This document shows positions 8,117 to 16,449 of a stretch of DNA of 64,000 bases, in pieces. Every line of letters begins with the position of its first letter. Within the stretch, counting starts at the first letter, position 1. This DNA comes from Bifidobacterium saguinibicoloris (GTDB taxonomy: Bacteria > Actinomycetota > Actinomycetes > Actinomycetales > Bifidobacteriaceae). Under the pieces are notes generated by a model, which worked only from the letters and a program-made list of their open reading frames with translations, was not told the DNA's origin and ran no database searches. The translations under genes and the position numbers were made by a program. The stretch spans positions 124,001-188,000 of the forward strand of contig NZ_JAHBBF010000003.1 of NCBI RefSeq assembly GCF_019331725.1, written 5' to 3'.

Positions 8117-9409
8117 TCAGTAGGCGCCGGCGATGGCCTGGTCGAGGTCGGCGATGAGGTCGCCCGCGTCCTCGAGCCCGATGGACAGGCGGATGAGGTT
8201 GTCGGTGACGCCGGCGGCGATGCGCGCCTCGGCGGGCACCTCGCGGTGGGTGATGTGCGCCGGGTCCACGATGAGCGAGCGGGCGTCTCCGATGTTCGGC
8301 ACGTAGGAGAACAGCTTCGTGCCGTCGATGATGCGGCGCACGTTGTCGGCGCTGCCGTCCACGAGGAACGAGAGGATCTGTCCCACGCCGTTCGGGAAGT
8401 AGCGGCGGACGAGCTCGAACTGCGGGGTGTTGCCGAGCCCGGAGTAGTTGACCTTCACCACGTGCGGCGTGCGCGTGAGGTGCGCGGCGATGCGCGTGGC
8501 GGTCTCGACCTGCCGCGAGACCCGCTGCGGCAGCGTCTCGAGGCCGACGAGCGAGAGATACGCGTTGAACGGGCTGGCCACGGCGCCGAACGTGCGCAGG
8601 TATTTGATGCGGATGCGCTTGATGAACGCGGCCGTCCCGAATTTCTCCGCGAAGCTGTGCCATACGCCCGCGCGGTCGTCGCTGATGACCTGCTGGCGCG
8701 CGGTGAACTGGGGGAAACGTCCGTTGGCCCAGTCGAACGTGCCGCCGGAGATGATGGCGCCGCCGATGGCGTTGCCGTGTCCGGTGATGCCCTTCGTGGT
8801 GGAGTGGACGACCACGTCCGCCCCGTGTTCGATGGGCCGCAGCAGGTAGGGTGTGGGCACCGTGTTGTCGACGATGAGGGCGACGCCGTGCGCGTGGGCG
8901 AGCTCGGCCAGCGGTTCGATGTCGAGCACCGCCGTGGACGGGTTGGCCACGGTCTCCGCGAAGACGGCGCGCGTGTCCGGGCCGATCTTGGAGGCGACCT
9001 CGTCGAGGTCGTTGATGTCGTCGACGAAGTCCGCGTGGATGCCGAACTGGGGCAGGAAATCGCCGAGCGCGTCCACGCTCGCGCCGTACAGGTCGTAGGG
9101 GGCGATGATGCGCCCGCCGCCCTCGCCGGCGCACATGAGCGCGTAAGTGACGGCGGCCATGCCCGATCCGACGGCCACCGCGCCGATGCCGCCCTCCAAC
9201 GCGGCGAGACGCCGCTCCAGCGCGTCCACGGTGGGGTTGGCCACGCGCGAGTATTCGAAACCGTCGAGGTCGCCGGCGGCCAACGCGTCACCGCGCAGCG
9301 CGTCGCCCAGGTCGAACGCCGCCGAGGCGTAGACGGGCGGCACGGCCGCATGGTCGTGGTCGGCGGGATCGTATCCCGCATGGATGGCCTGTGTGGCGAA
9401 TTTCGGCAT
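8117..9409 (-). CDS. metY: O-acetylhomoserine/O-acetylserine sulfhydrylase (Cys/Met PLP enzyme)
   Basis: A 430-residue PLP enzyme of the Cys/Met metabolism family. The PLP lysine is in HSTTKGITGHG, the phosphate-binding region in GSGMAAVTYALM, and the family's PVYASAAFDLGD start and FEYSRVANPTVDALE stretch are present. The long form with WHSFAEKFG and the mid-protein insertion resembles the MetY type, which makes homocysteine (or cysteine) directly from sulfide; substrate cannot be settled by eye. The ATG at 9409 is preferred: GAAGGA directly abuts the ATG at 9418 but stands about 9 nt from 9409. An inverted repeat, CCTATA-N9-TATAGG, sits upstream at 9523-9543. Confidence 0.85.
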   Translation of the reverse strand: MPKFATQAIHAGYDPADHDHAAVPPVYASAAFDLGDALRGDALAAGDLDGFEYSRVANPTVDALERRLAALEGGIGAVAVGSGMAAVTYALMCAGEGGGRIIAPYDLYGASVDALGDFLPQFGIHADFVDDINDLDEVASKIGPDTRAVFAETVANPSTAVLDIEPLAELAHAHGVALIVDNTVPTPYLLRPIEHGADVVVHSTTKGITGHGNAIGGAIISGGTFDWANGRFPQFTARQQVISDDRAGVWHSFAEKFGTAAFIKRIRIKYLRTFGAVASPFNAYLSLVGLETLPQRVSRQVETATRIAAHLTRTPHVVKVNYSGLGNTPQFELVRRYFPNGVGQILSFLVDGSADNVRRIIDGTKLFSYVPNIGDARSLIVDPAHITHREVPAEARIAAGVTDNLIRLSIGLEDAGDLIADLDQAIAGAY

Positions 9410-9522
9410 CGGTCCCATTCCTTCCCCGCCGTGACGGCACGGGCGGCTCTGCATACTGACCCGAACATAGCAAACCGCGGCCGCGCGAACCGGCGGCGCG
9501 GTATCGCTTTTTCCGGGGCGAG

Positions 9523-9543
9523 CCTATAAGGGGCGGCTATAGG
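9523..9543. promoter_or_regulatory. TATA-N9-TATA inverted repeat (site 1), metY side
   Basis: CCTATA, nine bases, TATAGG. A perfect 6-bp inverted repeat in the 390-bp metY/transporter intergenic region, about 114 bp upstream of the metY start. Sites of the same geometry occur at 9629 and 18801. Proposed operator of a sulfur amino-acid regulator. Confidence 0.5.
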
Positions 9544-9628
9544 GTTTTGGACATCCCGGCGCGGCGCGGGAGGAATCCGCGTACGCGCCGGCCGCGCCGA
9601 CGATTGCGGCGCCGGCGTTTTAGAACAC

Positions 9629-9649
9629 CCTATAACCAACGGGTATAAA
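9629..9649. promoter_or_regulatory. TATA-N9-TATA inverted repeat (site 2), transporter side
   Basis: CCTATA, nine bases (ACCAACGGG), TATAAA. It ends 7 bp before the -35-like hexamer at 9657, the place expected for an activator site. It is very similar to the site at 18801 read on the opposite strand. Confidence 0.5.
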
Positions 9650-9656
9650 GGCACGG

Positions 9657-9686
9657 TTGCACGCCGATTCCGCGCTGCCGTACATT
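9657..9686 (+). promoter_or_regulatory. Probable promoter of the transporter operon
   Basis: TTGCAC (9657-9662), an 18-nt spacer and TACATT (9681-9686). The resulting transcript would have a leader of about 105 nt before the first permease gene; I see no riboswitch fold in it. The rest of the 9410-9798 gap holds only the two inverted repeats and GC-rich sequence. Confidence 0.5.
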
Positions 9687-9798
9687 CGGAGCGTATTCGC
9701 CGGGGTCCGTCCGTCACGTCGTTTCGGGACATCGCCTCCCCGGCTTCCGGTCGGGCTGGGGACAGTGGGAGGCCGGACCATCTGAAAGGAACATGCGC

Positions 9799-10767
9799 AT
9801 GAGGGCATATCGGATCCGCTACATCCTGGGCCGGCTCGGTCAGGCCGTCCTGGTGCTGTGGGCCGCCTACACCGTGGCCTACGTCATCCTCGAACTGCTG
9901 CCCGCCAACCCGCTGATGATGATCGCGCAGGCGAAGGGCGCCGACCTCTCCACGCTCAGCGCCGACCAGATTGCCGTGCTCAAGCGCACGTACGGGCTGA
10001 GCGACAACCCCCTCCAGCAGTACGCGTCGATGCTCGTCGGGGCACTGCACGGCGACTTCGGCATCTCCTACCAGCTGGACCAGCCGGTGGCGCAGCTCAT
10101 CGCCTCGCGCGTCTCAAGCACGCTGCTCATCAGCCTGCTGGCCATCGCCCTGGCGCTCGTCGTCTCGTTCCTGCTGGCGTTCGCCGCCGCGTTCACCAAC
10201 AACAGGGTCATCCGCTCCGTCCTCGATGCGCTGCCCACGTTCGGCGTCTCCGTGCCGCATTTCTGGGTGGGCCTGCTGCTCATGCAGGTGTTCTGCTTCT
10301 GGCTCGGATGGCTGCCCTCGATGGGCAATCAGGGCTGGCAGTCGCTCATCCTGCCGACCGTCACCATGTCCATCCCCACCACCGCGCTGCTGAGCCGTCT
10401 GCTCATGAGCGGGTTCGACGAGGTGCTCGACGAGCCGTTCGTCAAGGTGGCGGTGGCCCACGGTCTGGGCCGCAGCCGCATCATCATCCGCCATGCCGTC
10501 AAGAACGCGTCGCTGCCGGTGCTCACCATCCTGGGCCTCATCGTCGGCGACACCGTCACCGGCGCCATCGTGGCCGAGACCGTGTTCTCCCGGCAGGGGC
10601 TGGGCTCCCTCATCCAACAGTCCGTCTCCACGCAGGACATTCCCGTGGTGCTCGGCACCGTGGTGCTCGCCGCCGCCGCATTCGTCGTCGTCAACCTCGT
10701 CGTGGACCTCATCTATCCGCTGCTCGACCCGCGCATCGGATACTCGTCGCAAAGGATCGCATCATGA
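9799..10767 (+). CDS. Oligopeptide/dipeptide-type ABC transporter permease (DppB/OppB family)
   Basis: A 322-residue inner-membrane permease with the DppB layout: an N-terminal membrane helix (LGRLGQAVLVLWAAYTV), a large extracytoplasmic loop with LLPANPLMM and DFGISYQLDQPV, then five further helices. The cytoplasmic EAA-type loop that contacts the ATPase is in KVAVAHGLGRSRIIIRHAV. AAAGGA lies 2 nt from an ATG at 9793 and 8 nt from the one at 9799, so the latter is preferred. Its stop overlaps the next start (ATGA). First gene of a probable five-gene operon that contains no substrate-binding protein. Confidence 0.88.
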   Translation: MRAYRIRYILGRLGQAVLVLWAAYTVAYVILELLPANPLMMIAQAKGADLSTLSADQIAVLKRTYGLSDNPLQQYASMLVGALHGDFGISYQLDQPVAQLIASRVSSTLLISLLAIALALVVSFLLAFAAAFTNNRVIRSVLDALPTFGVSVPHFWVGLLLMQVFCFWLGWLPSMGNQGWQSLILPTVTMSIPTTALLSRLLMSGFDEVLDEPFVKVAVAHGLGRSRIIIRHAVKNASLPVLTILGLIVGDTVTGAIVAETVFSRQGLGSLIQQSVSTQDIPVVLGTVVLAAAAFVVVNLVVDLIYPLLDPRIGYSSQRIAS

Positions 10768-11681
10768 GTGAACTGTCCGTCGCCCCCGTGGAGCGTGCCG
10801 CCGTGAACGGCGCCGTCGTCTCCGTCCTCCGTCCCGCCGCGGGGATCACCCTGTCCGAGCGCCTGCGTTCGACGCTCTCCTACCCGCTGCGCCATCCCGC
10901 CACCTTCCTGGCCGGGGTCGTCGCCGCGCTGGTCATCGTCTCCGCGCTGCTGCCGCAGCTGGTCACCCCGGTGGACCCGACCCGGACCGTCCCCGCGGAC
11001 AAGCTGCTCGCGCCGGGCGCCGCGCACTGGTTCGGCACCGACCAGCTGGGACGCGACATGTTCGCGCGCGTGGTCTACGGCGGCCGCGCCACCATCTCCG
11101 CGAGCCTGCTGTCCCTGGCGATCGCCGCGCTGGGCGGTCTCGCCATCGGCATCGTGGCCGGATACGCCGGCCGTGCCGTGGACGCGGCGGTCATGCGCCT
11201 CGTGGACGTGCTGCTCGCCATCCCGGGCCTCATGCTCGCCATCACCATCGTCACCGCCATCGGCTTCGGCACCATCCCCGTGGCCATCGCCATCGGCATC
11301 GGCATGATTCCGGCGTTCGCCCGCACCACCCGCTCCCAGGTGCTCACCGTCAAGGAGCGCTCCTACGTGGACGCGGCCCGCGTGTGCGGATGCTCCCCGC
11401 TGCGCATCGTGCTCACCCACATCCTGCCCAACTCGCTGGGCCCGGTGGTCGTGCTGGCCCTGCTCGACTTCGGCCGCGTCATCATGGCCGTGGCCACGCT
11501 GAGCTTCCTCGGCTTCGGCGCCAAGCCGCCGGCCGCCGAATGGGGCACACTCATCAACGACGGCAAGAACTACCTGCTCACCAGCCCGTGGGTGCCGCTC
11601 ATCCCCGGTCTCGTGGTCGTGGCGACGGTCCTGTCCGTCACCGTGCTGGCGAACGCGGCCAAGAAGGCGGTGAACCAGTGA
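10764..11681 (+). CDS. Oligopeptide/dipeptide-type ABC transporter permease (DppC/OppC family)
   Basis: A 305-residue permease with the DppC layout: a cytosolic N-terminal ~45 residues, one membrane helix near residues 47-70, the conserved extracytoplasmic GAAHWFGTDQLGRDMFARV stretch (residues ~88-106), then a five-helix core. The EAA loop is in YVDAARVCGCSPLRIVLTHIL, and the ending FLGFGAKPPAAEWGTLIN is typical. It overlaps the DppB-like gene by 4 nt and the ATPase gene by 4 nt (GTGA), indicating translational coupling and a heterodimeric membrane channel. Substrate likely peptides by family, but not established. Confidence 0.88.
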   Translation: MSELSVAPVERAAVNGAVVSVLRPAAGITLSERLRSTLSYPLRHPATFLAGVVAALVIVSALLPQLVTPVDPTRTVPADKLLAPGAAHWFGTDQLGRDMFARVVYGGRATISASLLSLAIAALGGLAIGIVAGYAGRAVDAAVMRLVDVLLAIPGLMLAITIVTAIGFGTIPVAIAIGIGMIPAFARTTRSQVLTVKERSYVDAARVCGCSPLRIVLTHILPNSLGPVVVLALLDFGRVIMAVATLSFLGFGAKPPAAEWGTLINDGKNYLLTSPWVPLIPGLVVVATVLSVTVLANAAKKAVNQ

Positions 11682-13381
11682 CCGCCAATACCGTCCCCGC
11701 CACCGCCGTCCTCGAAGCCACGTCCCCGCAGGCCTCCCCCGCCGACGACGTCCCCGCCATCGCCATCGAGCATCTCACCATCACCTACGTGACCAACCGG
11801 CGCGAGGTGCATGCCGTGAAGGACGCGTCCTTCACCGTGGCGCGGGGGCGGACCGCCGCCATCGTCGGCGAATCCGGCTCCGGCAAATCCACCATCGCCG
11901 ACGCGCTGCTCGGCATCCTGCCGTCCAGCGCGCGCACGTCCGGCAAGGCCGAGGTCCTCGGCCACGACCTGTTCGCCGCGGACGAGGACGAGCGCCGGTC
12001 CCTGCGCGGCAAGGTGGTGGCGTTCGTCCCGCAGGACCCGCAGACCAGCCTCGACCCGACGATGAAGATCGGCGCGCAGATCGACGAGGTGATCCGCGCG
12101 CATCAGGACCTGACGAAGGCGGAGGCTCGCGAGCGCACACTGAAGCTGCTGTCCGAAGTGGGCTTCGACGATCCGAAGCTGCGCGCCGGCCAGTATCCGC
12201 ACGAACTGTCCGGCGGGCTCAAGCAGCGCGTGCTCATCGCCGCGGCGCTCGCCTCGGACCCGGACGTCATCGTGGCGGACGAGCCCACCAGCGCCCTCGA
12301 CGTCACCGTGCAGAAGAAGGTGCTCGACCTGCTCGACAGGCTCGTCGGGGAGCGCGGCATCACGCTGCTCATGATCACGCACGACCTGGCCGTGGCCGCG
12401 GACCGCACCGACACGGTCATCGTGATGAACCACGGCGTCATCGTCGAACAGGGCCCCACCGCCCGCGTGCTCGAACACCCGCGGGACCCGTACACCGTCC
12501 GCCTGCTCGAATCCGCCCCCGCGTTCCACGTGGACGAGGAGACGGAACGCGACCTCGGCGAGGACGTGGACCGCATCGTCGACGAGGCGCAGGCCGAAGC
12601 CGACGGAACCCTGGGCACCGTGGAATGGCGCGACGTGACGAAACTGTTCAAGGTGGACGCCCCCGAACGCGAGTTCGCCGCCTCCAACCACGTGAGCCTC
12701 AAGGCCGAAGCGGGCAGGACGCTCGCCATCGTGGGCGAATCCGGCTCCGGCAAGACCACGCTGCTGCGCATGCTGCTCGCGCTGGAGCAGCCGACGAGCG
12801 GCACGATCCTCGTCGAAGGACAGGACGTCTCCGCGCTCAGGGGACGCCGCCTGCGCGAAGCGCGCCGCAACATCCAGCTCGTCCAGCAGAACCCGTTCGA
12901 CTCTATCGACCCGCGCATGAGCATCCGCGACGCCATCGAGGAGCCGCTCAAGGCGTTCCGCATCGGCAACCGGGCGACGCGCGACGCGCGCGCCGCCGAA
13001 CTCATCGAACGCGTGGCGCTCCCCCAGTCCGTGCTCAAGGCGCGGGCCGGCGAACTGTCCGGAGGCCAATGCCAGCGCGTCGCCATCGCACGCGCGCTGG
13101 CCATCCGGCCGCGCATCATCGTGCTCGACGAGCCGGTGTCCGCGCTGGACGTGACCGTGCAGGCGCAGATCCTCGACCTGCTGGACGAACTGCAGCGGGA
13201 GCTGGGACTGACCTACATCATCGTCTCGCACGATCTGGCGGTGGTGGCGCAGATCGCCGACCATGTCGCCGTCATCGAGAAAGGCAACCTGGTGGAGCAG
13301 GGCACGGTGGCCGAAGTGCTCGGCGACCCGAAGCACGCGTACACACGCCGCCTCGTCGACTCCATCCCCGGCATCCACTGA
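11678..13381 (+). CDS. Fused double ATPase of the peptide-type ABC transporter (DppD-DppF in one chain)
   Basis: A 567-residue protein carrying two complete ABC ATPase domains. Domain 1 (~residues 20-275) has Walker A GESGSGKST, signature LSGGLKQRV and Walker B VIVADEPTSALD. Domain 2 (~310-560) has Walker A GESGSGKTT, Q-loop region LVQQNPFDS, signature LSGGQCQRV and Walker B IIVLDEPVSALD. Each is followed by the H-loop (ITHDLAV, VSHDLAV). The linker (~285-308) is acidic. The GTG start overlaps the upstream stop. The fusion gives both ATPase halves needed by the DppB/DppC pair from one gene; this arrangement is common in actinobacteria. Energises import (or export) of an unknown, probably peptidic, substrate. 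Confidence 0.88.
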   Translation: MTANTVPATAVLEATSPQASPADDVPAIAIEHLTITYVTNRREVHAVKDASFTVARGRTAAIVGESGSGKSTIADALLGILPSSARTSGKAEVLGHDLFAADEDERRSLRGKVVAFVPQDPQTSLDPTMKIGAQIDEVIRAHQDLTKAEARERTLKLLSEVGFDDPKLRAGQYPHELSGGLKQRVLIAAALASDPDVIVADEPTSALDVTVQKKVLDLLDRLVGERGITLLMITHDLAVAADRTDTVIVMNHGVIVEQGPTARVLEHPRDPYTVRLLESAPAFHVDEETERDLGEDVDRIVDEAQAEADGTLGTVEWRDVTKLFKVDAPEREFAASNHVSLKAEAGRTLAIVGESGSGKTTLLRMLLALEQPTSGTILVEGQDVSALRGRRLREARRNIQLVQQNPFDSIDPRMSIRDAIEEPLKAFRIGNRATRDARAAELIERVALPQSVLKARAGELSGGQCQRVAIARALAIRPRIIVLDEPVSALDVTVQAQILDLLDELQRELGLTYIIVSHDLAVVAQIADHVAVIEKGNLVEQGTVAEVLGDPKHAYTRRLVDSIPGIH

Positions 13382-13488
13382 CGCCCCACGGCCCGCGGGC
13401 CATCCATCGCATCCCCGGCCGAAACCGGCAGGAAACCAACCGAAACCCGTTCCGGACACCGGACACCGACCCAAGGAAAACCCCGACC

Positions 13489-14778
13489 ATGACCTCATAC
13501 GAAGCCGAATACGCCCACAAACACGTCGCCGTCGAAGAGGTGCTGCGCACCATCAAGGACCACAACGTGCTGTACACCGGCATCAAGGAGCCGCCGGGGT
13601 TCCTGCGCAAGCTGCACACCATCGGCGACGACGTGAAGGACGTGACGCTCCTGCACTGCCAGTTCGCCCACTCCTACCCGTTCCTCGAGACCGACCGGTA
13701 CAAGGGCCACATCCAGGCGCGCACCACGTTCACCGACTTCCCGAGCATCAGGATCCACGACGCGAAGATCACCGACTTCGTGCCCGCAAACGTGCACAAC
13801 GGCTACGGGCGCGACGAGAAGGCCGAACACATCGACCTGTACGTGGCACTCGTCTCCGCGATGGACGAGCACGGCTACTTCCATCTGGTGGCCGGCGGCT
13901 TCGAACGCGAGGCCATGGCCCACGCGGACAAGGTGGTCGTCGAGGTCAACCCCACACTGCCGCGCACGCTCGGCTACACGGAGATCCACATCTCCGAGGT
14001 CGACTTCATCACCGAAGACACCACCCCGGTGGACATGATCCCCGAGCAGACGCCGGACGAGGCGGACATCTCCATCGGACGCAACGTGGCCTCGCTCATC
14101 CACGACGGCGACACCATCCAGCTGGGCGTCGGCAAGATCCCGGACACCGCCGCGCATTTCCTCGGCGACAAGAACGACCTGGGCGTGCACACCGAGGTGG
14201 TCACCACCGCCATCGCCCAGCTCGCCAAGGACGGGGTCATCACCGGCAGGCGCAAGACGTTCCTGCCGCGCAAGATCGTGGCCACGTCCGTGGTGGGCAC
14301 GCAGGAGCTGTTCGAATTCGTGGACGAGAACCCGGCCGTGTGGATCATGCCCGGCAGTTTCACCAACGACCCGCACATCATCGCCAAGAACGACAACATG
14401 ATCTCCGTGAACTCCGCCATCGAGGTGGACCTCACCGGGCAGGTCTGCTCGGAGAGCATCGGCACGCTGCAGTACTCCGGCTCCGGCGGCGCCGCCGACT
14501 TCGCCATCGGCGCGAACCACTCGCGCGGCGGCAAGTCGATCATCGCCATCAAATCCACGGCGAAGCACGGCACCGTCTCGAAGATCAAGTCGATCCTCAC
14601 GCCGGGCTCCATCGTGACGGTGGGCCGCAACGAAATCGACTACGTCGTCACCGAATACGGCATCGCCAAGCTCAAGGGCAAGTCCGTGGCGGACCGCGTG
14701 CGCGAGCTCATCGCCATCGCCCACCCCGATTTCCGTGACGAACTCGCCGCACAGGCCGAGGAATACAAGCTCTGGTGA
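13489..14778 (+). CDS. Acetyl-CoA hydrolase/4-hydroxybutyrate CoA-transferase family protein
   Basis: A 429-residue protein of the acetyl-CoA hydrolase/transferase family, which moves CoA between carboxylic acids through a glutamyl-CoA intermediate. The probable catalytic glutamate is Glu236, in LGVHTEVVTTAI, the usual position for this family. Glycine-rich CoA-binding stretches follow, including QYSGSGGAADFAIGA, and TEYGIAKLKGKS is near the C-terminus. Length and layout fit 4-hydroxybutyrate or butyryl/acetate CoA-transferases. A purine-rich AAGGAAAA lies about 10 nt upstream of the ATG. It is 107 nt after the ATPase gene and 54 nt before the LanC-like gene, so it likely belongs to the same operon. 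Why a CoA-transferase sits with a peptide transporter is unclear. Confidence 0.85.
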   Translation: MTSYEAEYAHKHVAVEEVLRTIKDHNVLYTGIKEPPGFLRKLHTIGDDVKDVTLLHCQFAHSYPFLETDRYKGHIQARTTFTDFPSIRIHDAKITDFVPANVHNGYGRDEKAEHIDLYVALVSAMDEHGYFHLVAGGFEREAMAHADKVVVEVNPTLPRTLGYTEIHISEVDFITEDTTPVDMIPEQTPDEADISIGRNVASLIHDGDTIQLGVGKIPDTAAHFLGDKNDLGVHTEVVTTAIAQLAKDGVITGRRKTFLPRKIVATSVVGTQELFEFVDENPAVWIMPGSFTNDPHIIAKNDNMISVNSAIEVDLTGQVCSESIGTLQYSGSGGAADFAIGANHSRGGKSIIAIKSTAKHGTVSKIKSILTPGSIVTVGRNEIDYVVTEYGIAKLKGKSVADRVRELIAIAHPDFRDELAAQAEEYKLW

Positions 14779-14832
14779 GCCCGCGACCGCCGGCCATCCA
14801 TCTCATGACATCCATCTCATGAAGGGGAACAC

Positions 14833-16326
14833 ATGACAGCAACGACCACCACGCCGAAGGCCGAACGGACGGCCGCGGCGAACCCCGCCGAAAGCACGGC
14901 CACCCTGCCGGGCGAATACGCGGACCCGCGCTACGAATTCGCGCGAGGCAAGGCGTATCCCACGCGCGAGGCCACGTCGCCGAAGGACTATCTCGAGGCC
15001 GCGCTGCGCGCCGAACGGTTCATCGCCACGCGCCAGGTGGAGGACGCCGACGGCATCCACTGGTCGCCGGACACGCCAGGCGACAACCCGAGCCTGACCC
15101 TGTACGCCGGCGTCGCGGGCCTCGCCTTCCTCTACAGCCAACTCGCGCGAATCACCTCGCAGGGCGAATACGACCGCATCGCCATCAAGGCAGGCCACTA
15201 TCTGGCGCTGCACTGGCGCGACATCATCGACAAACGCACACTCACGCTCACGCACGACACCTCGAACTTCCCCTCCTACGAGGAGGGCTACGGCTCCGGC
15301 GTCGGCGGCGCGGGCGCCATCCTCCTGTACCTCGCGGAACACTACCGCGTACAGGAATTCGCCGACGCCGCGCGGGCCGTGGGCGAATACTACCGCGACA
15401 CCGCCGTGCATGACGGCGCGGGCGCGCACTGGACCGGCAACACGGCGCTCTCGTTCGATGGCGGCATCCTCCTGTACCTCATCCGCCTGTACGAAAGCGT
15501 CCCCGAGGACTGGGTGCGCGACCTCATCGCCGAAGGGGCCGCATGGTTCCTCGCCCAGGGCGAGCCCGTGCCCGGGCCGGCGCTCGCGGACGGCATGCCG
15601 GGGCCGCAGGGGCTCAAATACGACGGCTTCAAAGGCATCATGCCCTACGAGCCATTGAACTTCTCCTACGGCACCGCGGGAGCCGGATACCTGCTGCTGC
15701 TCCTCAACGACGTGCTCGGCGACGAACGCTACCTCGAGGCGGCGAAGGCATGCGAACGCTACCTCGCCACGCAGTTCGTCCCGCAGGAGAAGGGCGCGCT
15801 GCTGCCCTACCTGCTGGGCACACGCAAGCCGTTCTACTATCTGGGCCACTGCCACGGGCCGGCCGGCACGAGCTCGTTCTACTACAAGCTGTACGAGAAG
15901 ACCGGCGAGGAACGGTATCTCAAGGTCATCGAGGACATGGTCGACGGGCTCGAATCCTGGGGCGCCCCGGAACACATGTCCAAGGGCCTGTGGAACACGC
16001 CGAACCAGTGCTGCGGCACGGCCGGCCTGCTCCAACTGTTCGTCGACCTGTACGCGGCGGACGTGAACGGGCACCGCGCGCGCTGGAAGGCGCTGGCCGA
16101 ACGCGCCGCGGCCGTGCTGCTCGGCTGGGAGTACCGCCACGAGGACGGCTCCTCCGACTGGCCCGTGGCGTGGGAGCGCCTGCACCCGGAGAACATCGGC
16201 ACGCGTATCGGCTACAGCGACGGCACCGCCGGCGTGGCCGCCGCGCTCCTCCAGTTGTACGGCGTGGAGACCGGCACGCTCGACTGGCCGCACGGCGTGG
16301 AGGACCCGTTCCCCGGCACGCTGTGA
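14833..16326 (+). CDS. Divergent lanthionine synthetase C-like protein
   Basis: A 497-residue protein with the (alpha/alpha)6 toroid pattern of LanC: seven GxxG-type motifs are visible (LYAGVAGLAFL, GSGVGGAGAILL, SFDGGILL, NFSYGTAGAGYLLL, GHCHGPAGTSSF, QCCGTAGLLQLF, SDGTAGVAAALL). LanC enzymes use zinc held by Cys, Cys, His to add cysteine thiols to dehydro-residues. Here the equivalent positions read Cys340 (in GHCHGPAG) and Cys393-Cys394 (in QCCGTAG), a three-cysteine set like the CCG-type LanM enzymes. The usual catalytic His motif (AHGxxG) appears as SYGTAG, with Tyr. It may therefore be a LanC homologue with another role. No precursor peptide or dehydratase gene is nearby. AAGGGG precedes the ATG; a 14-bp sequence is duplicated just upstream (14795-14822). 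Confidence 0.75.
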   Translation: MTATTTTPKAERTAAANPAESTATLPGEYADPRYEFARGKAYPTREATSPKDYLEAALRAERFIATRQVEDADGIHWSPDTPGDNPSLTLYAGVAGLAFLYSQLARITSQGEYDRIAIKAGHYLALHWRDIIDKRTLTLTHDTSNFPSYEEGYGSGVGGAGAILLYLAEHYRVQEFADAARAVGEYYRDTAVHDGAGAHWTGNTALSFDGGILLYLIRLYESVPEDWVRDLIAEGAAWFLAQGEPVPGPALADGMPGPQGLKYDGFKGIMPYEPLNFSYGTAGAGYLLLLLNDVLGDERYLEAAKACERYLATQFVPQEKGALLPYLLGTRKPFYYLGHCHGPAGTSSFYYKLYEKTGEERYLKVIEDMVDGLESWGAPEHMSKGLWNTPNQCCGTAGLLQLFVDLYAADVNGHRARWKALAERAAAVLLGWEYRHEDGSSDWPVAWERLHPENIGTRIGYSDGTAGVAAALLQLYGVETGTLDWPHGVEDPFPGTL

Positions 16327-16332
16327 CCGTGC

Positions 16333-16374
16333 GCCGGTCGGCGGCGGACCGCGAGCCGTCCGCCGCCGACCGGC
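16333..16374 (+). terminator. Terminator-like hairpin after the LanC-like gene
   Basis: GCCGGTCGGCGGCGGAC (16333-16349) pairs perfectly with GTCCGCCGCCGACCGGC (16358-16374), 8-nt loop. No T-run follows, but the fold is very stable and closes the operon. Confidence 0.6.
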
Positions 16375-16383
16375 CATGACGCC

Positions 16384-16389
16384 TACAAT
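16384..16389 (+). promoter_or_regulatory. -10 hexamer for the nitroreductase gene
   Basis: TACAAT, immediately after the hairpin; the leader would be about 55 nt. The gene has its own strong ribosome site. Suggests separate transcription from the LanC operon. Confidence 0.45.
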
Positions 16390-16449
16390 CGGCAGCAACG
16401 GCTTGCACCACGCATACGGCCGTTCCAGGCCATCGACAAGGAGGTCACC

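Noticed and set aside
14779..14832. A LanA-type precursor peptide gene near the LanC-like gene
   Set aside because: The gaps at 13382-13488 and 14779-14832 contain no short frame with a ribosome site and Cys/Ser/Thr-rich core.
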